Shown: positions 1-9,256, counted from the first letter of the stretch. The stretch: 35,868 nt of DNA from Verrucomicrobiia bacterium (GCA_020439995.1 JAGROY010000145.1:1-35868), one strand, 5' to 3'. The notes: generated by a model not told the origin, from the letters alone. Numbers and translations: made by a program.

Positions 1-126
1 GATCGCTACTTGCGTAAACCCTGCGTTCGAGTCTTAGTTCGCGACAGTAGAGGTGCTCATCGAGAAACCGAGAGGGAGTGCCGAATGAGGCGGGCCTGAC
101 TCGCCGAAAGCCTAACGTCGATCAGC

Positions 127-714
127 TCAGTCTGGATACAGACAAAGGAACTTCTCCAACGGATCATTTGGTCGGCAGAGAATCACATCGAACGGAAGCA
201 GCGAGCCATCGTTGATATAACAATTGCGCGGCAGTGCGTCTATCGCCAGTGTTTGAAACGCGTAGTTGAAGAATATGATATGCCCGGATCTGTCGCGAAT
301 GCGAGTCCAGCCCGACGCGTTAAAGAAGCTCTCAATTTCTCGATCGGTAGCGGGTTCTCCATGGTATTGCGGTTGCAGGATACTAAAAGATACTTTGCCG
401 TCGCTCCAGTGCACTACCGAGGCGATCCGGACATTGTCTTCGAATATCTCATTCGACGCAATCCAACGTTCCAAATACTCCAGTGGGGTAGCGGGTAGAA
501 ACTCAATCGTCTGTCGCTCAGCCGGAAATGAAGGCACGTTTCGCAAATTGACTACGGGATGTGACACGACGGCGGGCGTGAGGCCGAACCCAGGTGGAAT
601 CGTAATTTTCACGACGTCACCGTCCTCGGACAGATCTACCACATGCTCAGTTCCTGAATGGAGATCGTATGCCCGAACTTTGAACTCAGCCCAAGTCAGT
701 GGCGTTTCATTCAA
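127..714 (-). CDS. Polyvalent-protein-kinase-like protein (probably 5'-truncated by a frameshift)
   Basis: The 195-residue frame resembles the serine/threonine/tyrosine kinase-like domain found in phage and MGE 'polyvalent' proteins. It has a lysine in VVKIT, a PLEYLERW...NEIFEDN stretch, an ATDREIESFF helix, a catalytic-loop-like IDALPRN (Asp and Asn) and a DFG-like aspartate in LLPFDVI. The family assignment comes from recalled motif order, not from a search. The first in-frame start is a TTG at 714, overlapping the stop of a 66-codon frame as TTGA. The same frame stays open upstream to about 903 with protein-like sequence, so the true N terminus is probably upstream and displaced by the A8 run at 895-902. 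The substrate is unknown; phosphotransfer activity is inferred only. Its neighbour is an unrelated ABC permease. Confidence 0.5.
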   Translation of the reverse strand: MNETPLTWAEFKVRAYDLHSGTEHVVDLSEDGDVVKITIPPGFGLTPAVVSHPVVNLRNVPSFPAERQTIEFLPATPLEYLERWIASNEIFEDNVRIASVVHWSDGKVSFSILQPQYHGEPATDREIESFFNASGWTRIRDRSGHIIFFNYAFQTLAIDALPRNCYINDGSLLPFDVILCRPNDPLEKFLCLYPD

Positions 715-916
715 GATTCCAAGTTCGCCAGCGAGAGCAACAGCTTGTTGGGCCTGGTTTTGCGAGATGCTGGACCTGTTGCTCCCAGTACAGCTGATGT
801 AGTCAGAACAAAGGTCTCGTAATCGCTTGTAGAAGGTCTCAAGCGGATCATCTGCACCGCCGTTTCCGGGTGGGGCATTTTGGCAGGATTTATCTTTTTT
901 TTCGCATCCACTTCAT
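712..916 (-). other. Frameshifted 5' extension of the kinase-like gene, with A8 homopolymer
   Basis: On the minus strand an ATG at 916 opens MKWMRKK and then meets a stop just after eight consecutive A residues (T8 on the plus strand, 895-902). With one A removed, the frame continues as DKSCQNAPP...ETFYKRLRDLCSDYISC...QQAVALAGELGI straight into the downstream kinase-like frame, giving one 262-residue protein. The alternative 66-codon GTG frame (911 to 711) has no recognisable features. The run could be a sequencing error, a slippage or phase-variation site, or a true mutation. Confidence 0.55.
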
Positions 917-969
917 TGAAGCGTATTCCATCGAAGCTTGCGTGTCAATGGTTGCGCTGGTCGTGAATC

Positions 970-2643
970 CTACCGGGCTGCCAATCGCGTTTCGGCGCTT
1001 CTCAGGCTGTAGCTTCGGAACACGATGGCAAGTGCAGTATGGAAGGTGAAGTTAAGCACGATGGGGAAGTAGATAAGCGCGGACGGTCCGGTGAACGCTG
1101 GCCAGCGGTAGGCTGAGAAGTATTGTTCGAATCCCCATTCTTCATTCGCAATGATCACCGATGCGGGGCTGAACAGAGTGAGAGGACGCAGCTTCTCGAC
1201 ACCGGGGAAAGGATGCATGTCGACGATGGCACTGGTGAGGACAATCGGAAGAGCGCACCATGAAAACAAGAGTCCCACGGCAAACAGCACGCCTTTGTAG
1301 CGTGACTTCTGGTGCAGACCGACGGCAACAGAAAACCAGAATATCAGCGGAAAATAGACAAGGAATGTGAGGGCATGCACGATCAGGTAGAAGTTGTCGT
1401 AGAATCGAAGATACCAATTCCCGAGCGCCACGGTGAGCAGCGGAACCAGTGCAATGAAACTCAATATGCGGACCGCTGCCGCCTTTTCGGCAACAATGGC
1501 GCGCCTTGGGATGGGCGTGGTCAGCAGGACTTCCAGAGTCTGGCTCACCCGCTCTCCGGTGATGAGGCTCGATCCCTGTACGGTCAGCAGTGCCGCCACG
1601 ATCATCCAGAGAACAAACACGACCATCTCCAAGTGGTGTCCAGCAATGTCGTGCCTCGAGGCGTTTGCAAGGCCGACGAAGATGATCACGATCACCTCCA
1701 CTGGCAGCATCAAGCGAATGAGATACTGTATCTTTGCCATTGCCTTGGCCCTTATCTCCCGCCAGCGGATGGGATGCTTGTCCGGGAGGTCGTTCCCTCT
1801 GTCCTTCACGAGTTGGACATTGCCGAACTGCTTGTTGATGTCCTGATACCAGCGGTCCAGTTCCTGGAACCATTTCAAGAGCTGATTCGTCCGTGGAGCA
1901 TTTGCGCGTTCGAGCAGGAACTTGTGTGACAGAAAAAGAAAGCTTGCCGTGATCGCCAGAGTGGGGATGGCGGATGCCAGATTTAATTTGAGTTCGGAAG
2001 GTCTGTAGAAGTAGGCACCTGGGGGCAGCAGAACACCAGAGCCGCACACCAATGAGAGCCCGAAATACCAGATCGTTCCGAGGCAGTAGGCCGCAGCGAA
2101 GGCTCCCAGCGTTGTCCGGCAGTATGCGGAAACCATGAGGGAAAACGCTCCCACATTGAGCGCCGTAAGCACGATCGCGAGCGAGCCCGTGATCACTTGA
2201 GTCTGCGACAAGCCACCCATCGCATAGGCGACTCCGTTGATAGGCAGGGCCATGAGCAGGCAGGTGATCATCGGTGCCAGTCCGCCGAGATACTTTTGCA
2301 CGATGAGCGCCCTGGAGGACACATCGGTCAATGTGATCAGCTCAAGTGTTCCCCGCTCCTTCTCGGAGGTGATGACCCCACACATCATTGCCGGCAGAAA
2401 CAGGAAGATGCCCGCCAGTTGCACATTGATGGCCAGCCTGGAAATCTCGGCGCCAGCACCGAAACGTGAGCCGGCGGATATCGAAAACTCGTTATAAGCC
2501 ATGATCGCGAATGCCCCATAGAACAGAAGCGCAAACGCCACACGGACGATATAAGTCTGCTGGCGGTTGGCCCGCTCAGTCAGCTCCTTTACCAGCAGCG
2601 GTGCGGCCAACTCTGATGTGTATCTCCGCCGGTGAATGTTCAT
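970..2643 (-). CDS. ABC-2 type transporter permease, duplicated
   Basis: This is a 557-residue integral membrane protein built from two ABC-2 permease-like halves. Each half has a conserved cytoplasmic motif after a membrane segment. The first is SEKERGTLELI near residue 95, followed by VQKYLGGL. The second is TGERVSQTLEVLLTTP near residue 365, followed by VAEKAAAV. About six hydrophobic segments follow in each half. Such proteins carry substrates across the inner membrane with a separate ATPase, and relatives occur in gliding/export systems (GldF/NatB-like). Its ATG overlaps the stop of the upstream gene as ATGA (2643-2640), so the two are translationally coupled. No ATP-binding subunit is encoded in the visible neighbourhood, so the ATPase must lie elsewhere. 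The substrate is unknown. Confidence 0.85.
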   Translation of the reverse strand: MNIHRRRYTSELAAPLLVKELTERANRQQTYIVRVAFALLFYGAFAIMAYNEFSISAGSRFGAGAEISRLAINVQLAGIFLFLPAMMCGVITSEKERGTLELITLTDVSSRALIVQKYLGGLAPMITCLLMALPINGVAYAMGGLSQTQVITGSLAIVLTALNVGAFSLMVSAYCRTTLGAFAAAYCLGTIWYFGLSLVCGSGVLLPPGAYFYRPSELKLNLASAIPTLAITASFLFLSHKFLLERANAPRTNQLLKWFQELDRWYQDINKQFGNVQLVKDRGNDLPDKHPIRWREIRAKAMAKIQYLIRLMLPVEVIVIIFVGLANASRHDIAGHHLEMVVFVLWMIVAALLTVQGSSLITGERVSQTLEVLLTTPIPRRAIVAEKAAAVRILSFIALVPLLTVALGNWYLRFYDNFYLIVHALTFLVYFPLIFWFSVAVGLHQKSRYKGVLFAVGLLFSWCALPIVLTSAIVDMHPFPGVEKLRPLTLFSPASVIIANEEWGFEQYFSAYRWPAFTGPSALIYFPIVLNFTFHTALAIVFRSYSLRSAETRLAAR

Positions 2644-4676
2644 AGCTCGCTGATGGTGGAACTTGGGTTACGGTAAGCTCTGCGATAGACGGTTAAGTCC
2701 CCGCCGTCCCGAACGACTAACACGACCACAACAAAGTCGTCATCATCGACACTCGTGCGCGGAATGTCCTCCAGTGAAGCGCTCCCGCTCGGTGAGTGGA
2801 CATGGTCGAAGATCGACGCCTCGTTCAAGAACCGCCGGTGGCGTCGGACATAATCTGATTCCAGATCGACGAAATACTGATCCCATTTTTTGGGGATAAG
2901 ATTGGCTTCGCCCATCTCCTTCAGCTTTCCTCTTCTCCAAATCTTAACCAACCATTCGCCACTGGCGTGGATCTTCGCCTGCTCCAAAAGGTGAGAGCTG
3001 AATGTGTCATCGCTCACAGAAAAAGGATCGATGGTATCCCATTCGATCTGCGGCACCTCGATATTGGAGTTTTCGGCGTCGCCAATGGTCATGCTCCGGG
3101 TAACCAGCGGCGACCACTTCGCCAGCTCAAAACTGGTGACGTGATACGTTGGAAATCGTCCAGTTGCCCACCATTTGCTATCATTCACCCCCGAAGGCAG
3201 CCGGGTGACGAGTGTATTCTTGTGCTGGATCTGATGGATGTGCTCGTTGTAGGCAAAGTGGAGCTGAAAACAGTTTTCGCTGAGTGGCCGCCCGTCCTTG
3301 CCGATATCGATGATCGTGATCTTCCTCCCCGGTGCCTCAACTGCCAGCCGCCGATTGGTGAGGGTGACGATAAGCAATGTGACCGCCAGGGCAACGCAGG
3401 GATGGACAATCCAGGTGAACACGCGGCGACGCATCTTACCGAGCACAAAATAGTCGATTGGCCCGCTGATCAGGATGAACAGGGTCACGATAAGCGCAAT
3501 CGAGCCGAGAGGGATAGCCTCAACACCCGTGGGCAGCAAATCGCCGCTGAGCTGAGAAGCAAAACCGTGTTCGATCTCGTTTTCCTGATAAATGATTCCA
3601 ATCGGTGGAACTCCTCCATTTGGTAGAATGACTCCATTCGGTAGAACGATCCGATCCAATTGATCAGACGCTTGCGAGGAATTCAAAATGTGTCCGAACC
3701 TCCAGATGAACGCCAGCACATTTGCAGGAAGTGCTGGCGAGTTGGAAATCGGTAGATGTTGATCCGTCGGATGGAGTGAATCTTCCGCAGCGAACCCCTG
3801 GGGCAGCACCAGAACCCTGCCGAGTTCCGAATGCATGGCGAGTGATCGCTTGCTCGACAGATCCAGCTGCGAGGCTGGGACGTTGGCCATTTGCAAGAGA
3901 AAGTCTCTGAACTTTTCGGACGGGCTCAGGGGATTGCTCAAGACCAGGCATCCGCCCGCATGCACCCATTGTGTCAGGCTCGTCAGCTGCTTTTCATCCA
4001 GCCAGCTGATATCGTCCTGCAGGAAAACGACATCGTAGGCGCAATGCTCGATCGGATCCTTGGGAAAATCCCTGGCACCCATGAGTGCCGGATACGTTTT
4101 CACATTGCGCGAGATGCCATTGCGCGAAACGGACGCATCCTCATGGACGAGCAGCTCGAACCGGAGCGAATGCCAGAGGCTCCGGTACGTGGCTGCGACT
4201 GGCTGCCCGGTGCCGAACTTCGGCGAGCCGACCAGAATCGTAAACCCCTGCTCATCCCTGGTTGGAACGGGGAGCGGGCTGCCCCCGAGGTCGATCGCGC
4301 TTCCCTTCTCCGGGATGAATTCGAGCTGAGCAAACACCTTGCTGGCCGTCGTCCTGACCGGCACCATCATGCGGAATTCATTCAGCCCCTGCTGAAGTGC
4401 TGCGCCTTCCGTGATGTGCTCAAACACCGGTTCATCGAAGCTGGTGATCGTAACTTTGATATCTCCTATGAGAAATCCGCTACCGTCCCAGTGAAGCGTC
4501 ACCAGCAGCGGAATAGGAGCCCGCGATCGAACCAGCGGCGGAACCGTAGTCACACTCCCTTTCAGCACCCCGCCCGTCTGACCAGATGCAGTGGCAGCCA
4601 GCAGCACGAGCACCAACATCCTCAAACACGGCTCCACGAAACTCTTCATTCTGCAATTCCAATGCAAACTGCTCAT
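2640..4676 (-). CDS. Secreted/membrane partner of the ABC permease, unknown function
   Basis: The protein is about 678 residues. A signal peptide-like stretch follows MKSFVEPC (hydrophobic VLVLLAATASG) near the N terminus, then a large extracytoplasmic part. Two membrane segments lie near residues 385-445 around GPIDYFVLGKMRRR, a phrase I recall from PVC-group proteins encoded beside ABC-2 permeases. A C-terminal soluble region follows. The mid part (ISWLDEKQLTSLTQWVHAGGCLVLSNP) resembles the glutamine-amidotransferase-like fold of DUF4350-type proteins that accompany such transporters. I chose the ATG at 4676 because GGAG lies six bases upstream; a TTG at 4688 and an ATG at 4649 are alternatives. 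Its stop overlaps the permease start, so the two probably act together at the inner membrane. Confidence 0.75.
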   Translation of the reverse strand: MSSLHWNCRMKSFVEPCLRMLVLVLLAATASGQTGGVLKGSVTTVPPLVRSRAPIPLLVTLHWDGSGFLIGDIKVTITSFDEPVFEHITEGAALQQGLNEFRMMVPVRTTASKVFAQLEFIPEKGSAIDLGGSPLPVPTRDEQGFTILVGSPKFGTGQPVAATYRSLWHSLRFELLVHEDASVSRNGISRNVKTYPALMGARDFPKDPIEHCAYDVVFLQDDISWLDEKQLTSLTQWVHAGGCLVLSNPLSPSEKFRDFLLQMANVPASQLDLSSKRSLAMHSELGRVLVLPQGFAAEDSLHPTDQHLPISNSPALPANVLAFIWRFGHILNSSQASDQLDRIVLPNGVILPNGGVPPIGIIYQENEIEHGFASQLSGDLLPTGVEAIPLGSIALIVTLFILISGPIDYFVLGKMRRRVFTWIVHPCVALAVTLLIVTLTNRRLAVEAPGRKITIIDIGKDGRPLSENCFQLHFAYNEHIHQIQHKNTLVTRLPSGVNDSKWWATGRFPTYHVTSFELAKWSPLVTRSMTIGDAENSNIEVPQIEWDTIDPFSVSDDTFSSHLLEQAKIHASGEWLVKIWRRGKLKEMGEANLIPKKWDQYFVDLESDYVRRHRRFLNEASIFDHVHSPSGSASLEDIPRTSVDDDDFVVVVLVVRDGGDLTVYRRAYRNPSSTISEL

Positions 4677-4748
4677 ACAATACTCCAACGCATAACTTCA
4701 TCTCCTTCATAAAGGAATGGCGGCGTAGTGAACAGAACAAATCTTCGA

Positions 4749-6386
4749 CTAAGATTCGGAATTCAGCCATTTCGAGATGCTGATGGAGAGCGCCTGACCG
4801 ACTTGTTCCTCATCGCCGACAACGTCATGACCACCAGCTGAAATCAAATCATCTGTATTCATCTGGTAACGCGAGCGAACAACGACTTGCACGTGGGGTG
4901 CGAGAAAACGCACCTGTTCCAAGATCATCAGGGCCGATTGATGGTTGGGAATTGTGATCAAGACGACTTTCGCCTCGGGGACCTGCGCGTGCTCCAAAAC
5001 TTCGGTTTGCGTGGCATCGCCAATGATTCCCCGAAACCCGCACGCGAGCGCTTGTGCCACACCTTCCTGATTGAGATCGATGACCGTGATCTCTTTGCCC
5101 GCTTCGATCAGTGGAACTGTGGCAATCTGAGCAGTCGGCCCAAATCCGATGACGACCACATCAGGCGGAGCACTCGACTCGCTCGACGCTGCCAGACTCA
5201 AGTCCTCTTTGTAAAATCGGGATGCGACCCAGTTGGCGATGCGAGGGGCACGGGGCACGATCAAGGCGCTGAGGAAGAATGATACGATCGTAACAGAGAC
5301 AATAAGAGCATGTGTTTCTGTCGACACGACGCCGACGCCGCGACCGACGGCGCCTAACACAAATGCAAACTCGCCAATCTGCGCGAGGCACAGGCCCGTT
5401 GCCATCGCGACGCGAAGGGTATGGCCGAGCGCTCGAAAAATCGTCCAGATGATGACGAGTTTTCCCAATGTCAACAGTATCGTTACCAGTGCGACGACAT
5501 GCCAGTGCGAGACGATCCACCACGGATCGGCGACCATCCCGGCCGAACCGAAGAACAGTGTCAGGAACACGACCCGGAAGGTAGAGACGTCAGCGCGGAT
5601 CTGGACTGCAAAGGGAGAACCGCCCAGCATCATGCCAGCAACGAACGCACCCAGGGCAGGCGAGATCCCCGCCTGGTGCGAGATCCAAGCGGCTCCCAGG
5701 CCCGTGCCGAGAGCAAAGATCATCGTCAGCTCACGGTTGCGGTGGAGTGTGAGTTTTCCGAGTGTGACGACGGCTGCTTTGGTTAGCAGGAACATTCCGC
5801 CGACCAGACCAGAGGTGACGAGGAGGAGCTTGCCTACCTGCATGGTCACGGCCGACGCATCGCCTGTGCCGCCCAGGAGGGTCATCAACAGTGCAAGCGG
5901 TACCACCGCCATGTCTTGCGTCAGCAGGACGGCGAGGCTGTTCCGACCGTGAGGCATGTCCATTTCGGAACGCTCCATCAAGATTCGCAGAACCACGGCG
6001 GTGCTACTCAAAGCGATCATAGTGCCCACGGCGATCGACTCTCTTGTCGCCAGCCCAAACAGCATTGCCGCCCCAGCTCCCAACGCGATTGTCAGGACAA
6101 TCTGAATCGCGCCACCCGCCAGTGGCCGGACACCCAGTTTCTTTAAGCGTAGGACGGAAAACTCAAGACCGAGACTGAACAGCAGCAATGCAACCCCAAG
6201 TTCGGCAATGGCCTCGATCTCGTCATTGGACTGGATGACACCCAGGCTGCCCGATCCACCCAGCAGCATCCCTGCTAACAAGTAGCCAACAAGAGGGCTC
6301 TGGCCGAACCGGGAACACAACCCGCCGAGCAGGAAAGCCCCAGCCAGCAGAATGATGATGTCGCCTAGTAGCACCCAGAGATTCAT
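4749..6386 (-). CDS. Kef-type K+/H+ antiporter (CPA2 family) with TrkA-N domain
   Basis: This is a 545-residue monovalent cation:proton antiporter. The N-terminal ~380 residues form roughly 12 membrane segments with CPA2 hallmarks: SPLVGYLLAGMLLGG near residue 30, ELGVALLLFSLGLEFS near residue 62, and QIGEFAFVLGAVG in the later half. A Rossmann TrkA-N (RCK) domain follows from about residue 410 (VVVIGFGPTAQIA, then the adenine-ribose Asp in TVIDLN, then GDATQTEVLEHA), which in relatives binds NAD(H)/nucleotides to gate transport. No TrkA-C domain is present, as in KefB/C. The start ATG at 6386 fits the first membrane helix. It is separated by 73 bases from the next gene and is probably its own transcription unit. 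The role is likely ion/pH homeostasis. Confidence 0.9.
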   Translation of the reverse strand: MNLWVLLGDIIILLAGAFLLGGLCSRFGQSPLVGYLLAGMLLGGSGSLGVIQSNDEIEAIAELGVALLLFSLGLEFSVLRLKKLGVRPLAGGAIQIVLTIALGAGAAMLFGLATRESIAVGTMIALSSTAVVLRILMERSEMDMPHGRNSLAVLLTQDMAVVPLALLMTLLGGTGDASAVTMQVGKLLLVTSGLVGGMFLLTKAAVVTLGKLTLHRNRELTMIFALGTGLGAAWISHQAGISPALGAFVAGMMLGGSPFAVQIRADVSTFRVVFLTLFFGSAGMVADPWWIVSHWHVVALVTILLTLGKLVIIWTIFRALGHTLRVAMATGLCLAQIGEFAFVLGAVGRGVGVVSTETHALIVSVTIVSFFLSALIVPRAPRIANWVASRFYKEDLSLAASSESSAPPDVVVIGFGPTAQIATVPLIEAGKEITVIDLNQEGVAQALACGFRGIIGDATQTEVLEHAQVPEAKVVLITIPNHQSALMILEQVRFLAPHVQVVVRSRYQMNTDDLISAGGHDVVGDEEQVGQALSISISKWLNSES

Positions 6387-6900
6387 AAGCGACTGCTGGA
6401 ATCAATTCACAAAGCGACAGGGCAAACGAAGGGATTGCATGGCAACAAAAGGAGAAAAGGGAACTCTACAGGTTTGCCGGGAAGCTAGACCACCTTGAGA
6501 ATCGCCGCCAACGTAATCTTGCTCATAGCTTGCGCCAATCTTGTGCCTTCCGGCAAGGCGGGTTCAGCGCTACCTCATCACGATGGCAGCGACGTTACGG
6601 GGCGACCAGGTTTTTCGTTTGCCAGGAGAAGACTTCAGTGTCTCATCATCGCCTCACCGCACCGAAAGCCGCGATCTCGGCGAGATCCTATGTAGAGTTC
6701 CACATCGGTGGCCCGAGCGGTTGGGAGTTCTTGTTTTTGATCAAGAAACGGAATGCAGAAGAAGCCAGCAATGCTGTGAAGCGAGACCAGAACCCGGAAA
6801 TTTCGCCTTCGCGGGGATTCTAACCATCACCAGCAGACAGCTTCGTTTGGAGTGCTCAGGCTTCCATGAGCTTTTTCTGTTCGCGCACTGTTTGTCCGGC
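6387..6900. other. Intergenic region with no supported gene
   Basis: This stretch of about 510 bases has short open frames on both strands (plus-strand frames near 6495-6957 and a minus-strand frame near 6620-6800). None has a signal peptide, domain or plausible ribosome-binding site. The sequence between about 6640 and 6830 has the look of a dispersed intergenic repeat or a decayed gene. That is an impression only, since no second copy lies in the window. Confidence 0.4.
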
Positions 6901-6925
6901 AAAAAAGCGCCGTCAAGACCGGCGC
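6901..6925 (-). terminator. Rho-independent terminator
   Basis: On the minus strand a perfect 6-bp stem GCGCCG/CGGCGC with a 7-base loop is followed at once by six T residues (6906-6901). It lies 47 bases downstream of the stop of the HEAT-like gene and probably ends the minus-strand cluster. Confidence 0.85.
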
Positions 6926-6971
6926 ACTCCAGGTCAAAGGTACGCACAGGCGATTGATGATGCAGCAAGCT

Positions 6972-7856
6972 TCACGGGGAACTCGTCCTAGAAGTAACCT
7001 TCAAGGAATTCGTCCCGACGTGCCACGCAAACGAGGCCTCATGATCGACAAAATTGCCCTGAGTCTCAGTGCTGTAGCTGACGTTTATAAGAACATTTTC
7101 GCCTTTCCAGCCCTGGATACTCGGAAAGAATCCAGCGCCGTAGAAGATGGTTTCTTCCGGTTGATTCAACGCCTTTGCGAAGGTAGCCGGGCTGCATTGC
7201 AGTAGCCCTCCCTCTTCGCGCCACACCCAGACGCTGCCTGCTTTTCTCCCCAGAAGTATGTCCAGAACAACCCAATTCCGTTTAGGATGCCAGACAACGC
7301 TGTCCGTCAATCTGGCATTCCCCCATGCTGCAGGCATTTGGCCATCTTGATCGGGAGTCCAACCAATCAGTTCCTCAGTTTGGGTTTTTGTATCGATGAG
7401 ACAAGGCAGCCCTCGCCTTTCGTAGATTACCCATCGCCGGTCTGCACTTCGCGCAAACATGGCCGACGTATAATCTTTTTTTAGAAGCCCCAGAGCGCGC
7501 AGCACCATGTTCCGCTCGTCTTCAAAACGGCTGCCTTTGTGTTTCTCCAGAGCTTCCACAAATGACGGGATGCGCTTTTCCGCTATTTGCCACCAACGGC
7601 TGCCAATCGCGCGGGCGGCGAGACGCCGGGTGGAATTACCCTCATCATCCAGCAACGGTAAAATCGCCTCTGGAAGCTGCGGATCAAGGGAAGTCATCAC
7701 CGATCTCAAGGCTTCAATTCTCACCTCCACGTCGGGATCCCGGAGCTGCTTTAGCGACGCTTTGATGTCCTCCTCATCGGCGATCGCGTTGCACACTGTA
7801 AGGCTGGAATACGCAATCACGAGGATCAGTTGAAAGATTCGCAGGTGTCCATTCAT
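6972..7856 (-). CDS. Secreted HEAT-repeat-like protein, unknown function
   Basis: The ATG at 7856 gives 294 residues. A Sec signal peptide (MNGHLRIFQLILVIAYSS...CNAIA, cleavage before DEED) is followed by HEAT-like helical repeats around residues 30-130 (LRDPDVEVRIEALRSVM, LLDDEGNSTRRLAARAIG, LEKHKGS...MVLRALGLL). The C-terminal half is of a beta/WD-like character (SADRRWVIYERR..., VVWHPKRNWVVLDILL...). The frame also opens at a GTG (7922) that overlaps the upstream stop as GTGA. That start would bury the signal peptide behind 22 residues, so I prefer 7856. It is the last gene before the terminator at 6901-6925. The function is unknown; the C-terminal half suggests a periplasmic binding or scaffold role. 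Confidence 0.65.
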   Translation of the reverse strand: MNGHLRIFQLILVIAYSSLTVCNAIADEEDIKASLKQLRDPDVEVRIEALRSVMTSLDPQLPEAILPLLDDEGNSTRRLAARAIGSRWWQIAEKRIPSFVEALEKHKGSRFEDERNMVLRALGLLKKDYTSAMFARSADRRWVIYERRGLPCLIDTKTQTEELIGWTPDQDGQMPAAWGNARLTDSVVWHPKRNWVVLDILLGRKAGSVWVWREEGGLLQCSPATFAKALNQPEETIFYGAGFFPSIQGWKGENVLINVSYSTETQGNFVDHEASFAWHVGTNSLKVTSRTSSP

Positions 7857-7918
7857 CCGCCACATGGTAGTAGACTTGTTCGCCGCACCCCAACGAAAAA
7901 TGGAAAGTTTTCCCAGGC

Positions 7919-9256
7919 TCACTCCGGTTGGGTGAGGGCGATGGAAGAATTGATACCGCCGAATCCGAATGCGTTGTTCAGGCAGGCTTTGGGTTTTTCT
8001 TCCCGGCCTTGATTGGGCACGAAGTCAAGGCCGAGGGCGGCGAGCTCAGGTTCCGATGCCATGTAATGGAGCGTGGGCGGGATAAAGCCGCGGGCAATCG
8101 CCAGAACACAGCAGGCGGCTTCGATGGCACTGGCCGCTCCCAGTGGGTGACCGGTGTAGGCCTTGGTGGCGCTGATCGCCAACGACTGCGCATGGGAGCC
8201 GAAGAGATCGCGGATCGCCAGGGCTTCGTTGGCGTCGTTCAGTTGTGTCGAGCTACCGTGTGCATTGATATAGCCGACGTCGGATACGTTCAATTCGGCC
8301 TCTTGCAGCGCCTGGCTCATCACCCGCTGAACCAGCTTGCCCCCCGGTCGTGGTGTCGTCATGTGGTAGGCTTCATTGTTGTGGGCGAAGCCCCGCACTT
8401 CGGCGTAGATGCGGGCCCCGCGTTTTTTTGCAACACTCATCTCTTCAAGGACAAAGGAACACGCACCTTCGCCCATCACGAACCCGTCGCGGCGCGCGTC
8501 GAACGGGCAGCACGCGTGTTCGGCCGGCTCACCATCCCAGCGGCTCATGGTGGCGATGTTGTCGAATGCTGAGAATGTCAGCGGTGCGAGCGATGATTCA
8601 GCGGCACCGGCAATCGCCAGTTCCAGCTGCCCGCTGCGGATCAGTCGAAACGCCTCGCCAAGCGCAATATTGCCACTGGCGCAACTGTTCGAATTGGTGG
8701 TGCTGAGCCCGGTGAAGCCGAATTCGATTGCAATGTTAGAGTGAGCAGCTCCGCCAAAAATTTGCAGTGCCAGCGAGCGGCCCACAGCCCTGGGGCCGCG
8801 TTCCATATACTTCACATGCTCTGCCTCGGCATCGGAAATGCCGCCGAGCGCGGTGCCAAAGATCACGCCCGCGTGGTTGCATTCCTCTTCAGACATGGTG
8901 TCTGGAACGATGCCGGCATCATCGATTGCCAGCTTCGCCGAAACCATTGCAAATTGCGCATAGCGATCGAGTCGCTTCAGTTTGTGCGGCTGAAAGAAAC
9001 TTTCCGGGGCAAAGTCGTTGATCTCGGCGCTATGCTTCGCCCTGCAATGAGCTGCATCAAATCGGGTCAGCCTCCTGATCGCGCTCTTCTGTGCCAGCAG
9101 CCCCTGCCAGAACGGCTCCAGCCCGGTGCCGATAGGCGTGACCGGGCCGATCCCCGTGATTGCCACACGTCGATTGCCGCCACCGGAATGTGCTGTTGAA
9201 CTCTTCGAAGTCACGATTGGGCTGCCTATTTCTGAAAGATGATGAACTTCCGGCAA
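7919..9256 (-). CDS. 3-oxoacyl-ACP synthase II-like (KAS, FabF/FabB family)
   Basis: This 445-residue condensing enzyme belongs to the thiolase superfamily. The active-site Cys192 lies in STTNSNSCASGN. The two histidines are His333 (INAHGSSTQLND) and His370, and Lys365 lies in ATKAYTGHPLGA. The Cys/His spacing (141) matches FabF. Other family motifs are GIGPVTPIG near residue 36 and FDARRDGFVMGEGA near residue 252. It would elongate acyl chains from malonyl-ACP. Whether it is the housekeeping FabF or a paralogue for a specialised lipid or polyketide cannot be told here: no acyl carrier protein, ketoreductase or malonyltransferase gene is adjacent. The first 30 residues precede the conserved core and overlap the GtrA-like gene by 31 bases. 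A GTG at 9214 would remove that overlap. Confidence 0.9.
   Translation of the reverse strand: MPEVHHLSEIGSPIVTSKSSTAHSGGGNRRVAITGIGPVTPIGTGLEPFWQGLLAQKSAIRRLTRFDAAHCRAKHSAEINDFAPESFFQPHKLKRLDRYAQFAMVSAKLAIDDAGIVPDTMSEEECNHAGVIFGTALGGISDAEAEHVKYMERGPRAVGRSLALQIFGGAAHSNIAIEFGFTGLSTTNSNSCASGNIALGEAFRLIRSGQLELAIAGAAESSLAPLTFSAFDNIATMSRWDGEPAEHACCPFDARRDGFVMGEGACSFVLEEMSVAKKRGARIYAEVRGFAHNNEAYHMTTPRPGGKLVQRVMSQALQEAELNVSDVGYINAHGSSTQLNDANEALAIRDLFGSHAQSLAISATKAYTGHPLGAASAIEAACCVLAIARGFIPPTLHYMASEPELAALGLDFVPNQGREEKPKACLNNAFGFGGINSSIALTQPE

Noticed and set aside
1..126. tRNA-like string GTTCGAGTC near 26
   Set aside because: No matching acceptor, D or anticodon arms could be folded around it.
711..911. 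66-residue GTG-started gene coupled to the kinase-like gene
   Set aside because: Its sequence has no recognisable features, whereas the other frame over the same bases continues the kinase-like protein once one A is removed.
3891..4712. 273-codon plus-strand frame
   Set aside because: It is antisense to the permease partner gene and has no domain or signal; the minus-strand frame is much better supported.
6530..6957. Plus-strand frames of 97 and 138 codons in the intergenic region
   Set aside because: They overlap each other in different frames, with no start context, signal or domain. The second ends beyond the minus-strand terminator.
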